Of a stretch of DNA of 24,981 nt, positions 23,938 to 24,981 are shown in pieces. Below the pieces are notes generated by a model, which was not told the DNA's origin, ran no database searches, and worked only from the letters and a program-made list of their open reading frames with translations. The position numbers and the translations under genes are program-made. Within the stretch, counting starts at the first letter, position 1. Each line of letters begins with the position of its first letter. Source of the stretch: Deltaproteobacteria bacterium (GTDB taxonomy: Bacteria; Bdellovibrionota_C; UBA2361; SZUA-149; JADYYL01); NCBI GenBank assembly GCA_020853655.1, contig JADYYL010000197.1, positions 1-24,981 of the forward strand, read 5' to 3'.

Positions 23938-24538
23938 CCTGCTCCTTCAAGTAGATGATCAGTTCCGTTGTTGTGGACGTGAGCTCCAGAACGTTGATGT
24001 TCTGGAAATACAACTGTTGCAAGATGAAGTAAATGAACCCGGGAGTGTCGAGATAACGTTTGTCAAAGCGGATCCCAATCGAAGCAGCCTCGGTCTCCTC
24101 CCAGAGCACCTTTTCCTTGATCGCTTTCTTCAGCAAAGGGACATGGCGTTTCTCAACGATCAACGTGAGTTGAGCCGTCCCCTCCGAGAGTGAGAAGAAG
24201 CCATCCTCCTGCTGGATGTGTCGGTGCAGCTCGTTGATCGCGCGATTGACCTCCCGCGAGCTTCCATACGTCGCGATGCAAAGATGGGAATTAATCGTCA
24301 ACTTATCGATCTCAAACTTCGGCTCTTTGTTTCCTTTCGCAGAAGAGCTTCGACGCTGAATTCGGGAGAGCGACATCAAGACTGCGCTCGGCTGGACGTC
24401 GCGCTTCGTTCGCGCGGAGACCTGAGGCAGGAGATAGCGGCTGAGCTGCGAAAGGTTGAAGAGACTGTGGTGGAGCCCGAGCTTGAGGAACGGGTTCCCG
24501 TTGAGAATCTCGTCGAGTGCGTCGGATAGCTTGATCAT
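23894..24538 (-). CDS. ACT-domain protein (aspartate-kinase-like regulator)
   Basis: A 214-residue protein without kinase domain. The N-terminal part (LSDALDEILNGNPFLKLGLH, SLFNLSQLSRYLLPQV, AVLMSLSRIQRR) matches a small helical domain seen in stand-alone ACT proteins I associate mainly with candidate-phylum and Bacteroidetes genomes. Two ACT-like halves follow: LCIATYGSSREVNRAINELH and, at the C-terminus, SIGIRFDKRYLDTPGFIYFI, then LYFQNINVLELTSTTTELII. It may bind an amino acid, but the ligand is unknown. A GTG at 24556 is possible; the ATG at 24538 is preferred, though neither has a clear ribosome binding site. It shares 44 bases with the M23-like gene downstream. Confidence 0.8.
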   Translation of the reverse strand: MIKLSDALDEILNGNPFLKLGLHHSLFNLSQLSRYLLPQVSARTKRDVQPSAVLMSLSRIQRRSSSAKGNKEPKFEIDKLTINSHLCIATYGSSREVNRAINELHRHIQQEDGFFSLSEGTAQLTLIVEKRHVPLLKKAIKEKVLWEETEAASIGIRFDKRYLDTPGFIYFILQQLYFQNINVLELTSTTTELIIYLKEQDVRLAFDTLYYRFR

Positions 24539-24593
24539 GTGTTGTGTATATAACACGAAGCCGAGATTTATAACAAAAATCTATAGAATCTCG
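24539..24593 (-). promoter_or_regulatory. AT-rich promoter with inverted repeats before the ACT gene
   Basis: Two inverted repeats flank the likely promoter: GTGTT/AACAC (24539-24556) and CGAGATT/AATCTCG (24562-24593, 18-base spacer). Reading minus, TATAAA and TTATAT lie 10-35 bases before the ATG and could serve as -10 boxes. This AT-rich patch is unlike the surroundings and may include an operator. Confidence 0.45.
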
Positions 24594-24685
24594 ACTCACG
24601 GGAGTTCAAGGGTTTAAAGCTCTGACTCCAGCCAAAACACGATGTATCGGATTTGGCGCACAGGGTTAGGTAGATGAACTCTCAT

Positions 24686-24717
24686 TTCTCGCGCGGGGGA
24701 TAAGCCCCGCTCGAGAA
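24686..24717. other. Hairpin in the divergent region between ACT and GNAT genes
   Basis: TTCTCG-cg-CGGGG pairs with CCCCG-ct-CGAGAA around loop GATAAG, giving 6+5 bp with a symmetric internal bulge. It lies in the 290-base region between divergent genes, so it may be a leader structure of the acetyltransferase mRNA or a terminator. The six-base loop GATAAG is the same as in the hairpin at 15567-15599. Confidence 0.45.
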
Positions 24718-24828
24718 GTGTGCAGACTGAAAGGTTTCAAAGGCTTTTTCACTTTCTTCGCATGGCCCCTTTTTCCGGTGACTCGAGACGCGTTTCGGCG
24801 CGTTCCGATCCACTGGAGGGAGGTGGAG

Positions 24829-24981
24829 ATGGAAGATCCGGGTGGTAAGATCGTGGTGAGGAGAATGTTCGAAGAAGACGCTGGTCAAGTCGTGCAGTTC
24901 TTCGCACGAAGCTTCGGACAGGAGATGCAGTTTTCCTGGTGGGAGGACGAGGCGCTACTGCGCGATGCGATCAGATTGCAC
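24829..24981 (+). CDS. GNAT-family N-acetyltransferase, N-terminus only
   Basis: The first 51 codons of a gene running off the window edge. After MEDPGGKIVVRRM, the pattern FEEDAGQVVQFFARSF is the usual opening of a GNAT fold (strand 1 followed by EDA and helix 1). GGAGGGAGGTGG just before the ATG is a very strong ribosome binding site. The acetyl-CoA-binding motif is outside the window, so the family call rests on the N-terminus alone. It is divergent from the ACT-domain gene. Confidence 0.55.
   Translation, partial: MEDPGGKIVVRRMFEEDAGQVVQFFARSFGQEMQFSWWEDEALLRDAIRLH

Noticed and set aside
1..24981. CRISPR arrays, tRNA/rRNA genes, insertion sequences, phage or integrase genes
   Set aside because: No regular repeat-spacer pattern, cloverleaf, rRNA-like sequence, transposase or integrase was recognised anywhere in the window.

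Overview
The window looks like part of a GC-rich Gram-negative chromosome. Signs of an outer membrane are a signal-peptide beta-barrel protein, a lipobox lipoprotein with a glycine zipper, and a CpaB-type pilus-assembly protein. Many start codons follow clear GGAGG-like ribosome binding sites. No rRNA, tRNA, CRISPR array, insertion sequence or phage gene was seen, so the phylum cannot be fixed. A deltaproteobacterial/myxobacterial-like or similar environmental lineage is only a guess. The genes are a patchwork of short operons and single genes on both strands, with several proteins I do not recognise.

Layout. (1) 2-4484, plus strand: the 3' part of phosphoketolase overlapping acetate kinase, which together form a shunt from sugar phosphate to acetyl phosphate to acetate plus ATP. 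A small DoxX-like membrane protein, a TauE/SafE-type transporter and a DUF1634 membrane protein follow. (2) 4780-8686: an outer-membrane beta-barrel protein and a Cys-rich ArsR-type regulator on minus, then an aldo/keto reductase on plus, a HAD phosphatase/phosphomutase on minus and an NADPH-dependent FMN reductase on plus. (3) 8846-12288: two small unknown proteins, a glycine-zipper lipoprotein, a strong 17-bp hairpin and a 373-residue orphan protein. (4) 12577-15544, minus: the most interesting block. It encodes a small membrane protein, a CpaB-like protein, an ECF sigma factor and a predicted anti-sigma factor. The extracytoplasmic part of the anti-sigma factor itself looks like CpaB, with its two domains in reversed order. 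(5) 15673-20498: a DUF899 thioredoxin-like protein, an unknown protein, an ABC-F ATPase of the Uup type and another unknown protein. (6) 20748-24981: a pirin and a divergent HxlR regulator sharing a 99-bp control region with a 14-bp palindrome, an SGNH hydrolase, an overlapping gene pair (ACT-domain protein and M23-type peptidase) and the start of a GNAT acetyltransferase.

How the genes may work together. The phosphoketolase/acetate kinase pair is a standard energy-conserving route. Several redox or stress genes (aldo/keto reductase, FMN reductase, DUF899, pirin with HxlR) suggest electrophile or oxidant handling, but they are not one operon. The cpaB-sigma-anti-sigma set reads as a self-contained transmembrane signalling cassette. 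By inference, the periplasmic RcpC/SAF-like module of the anti-sigma factor would sense something related to what CpaB binds and would release the sigma factor. No other tad/cpa pilus gene lies in the window, so the cassette may be an orphan or may act on a pilus locus elsewhere.
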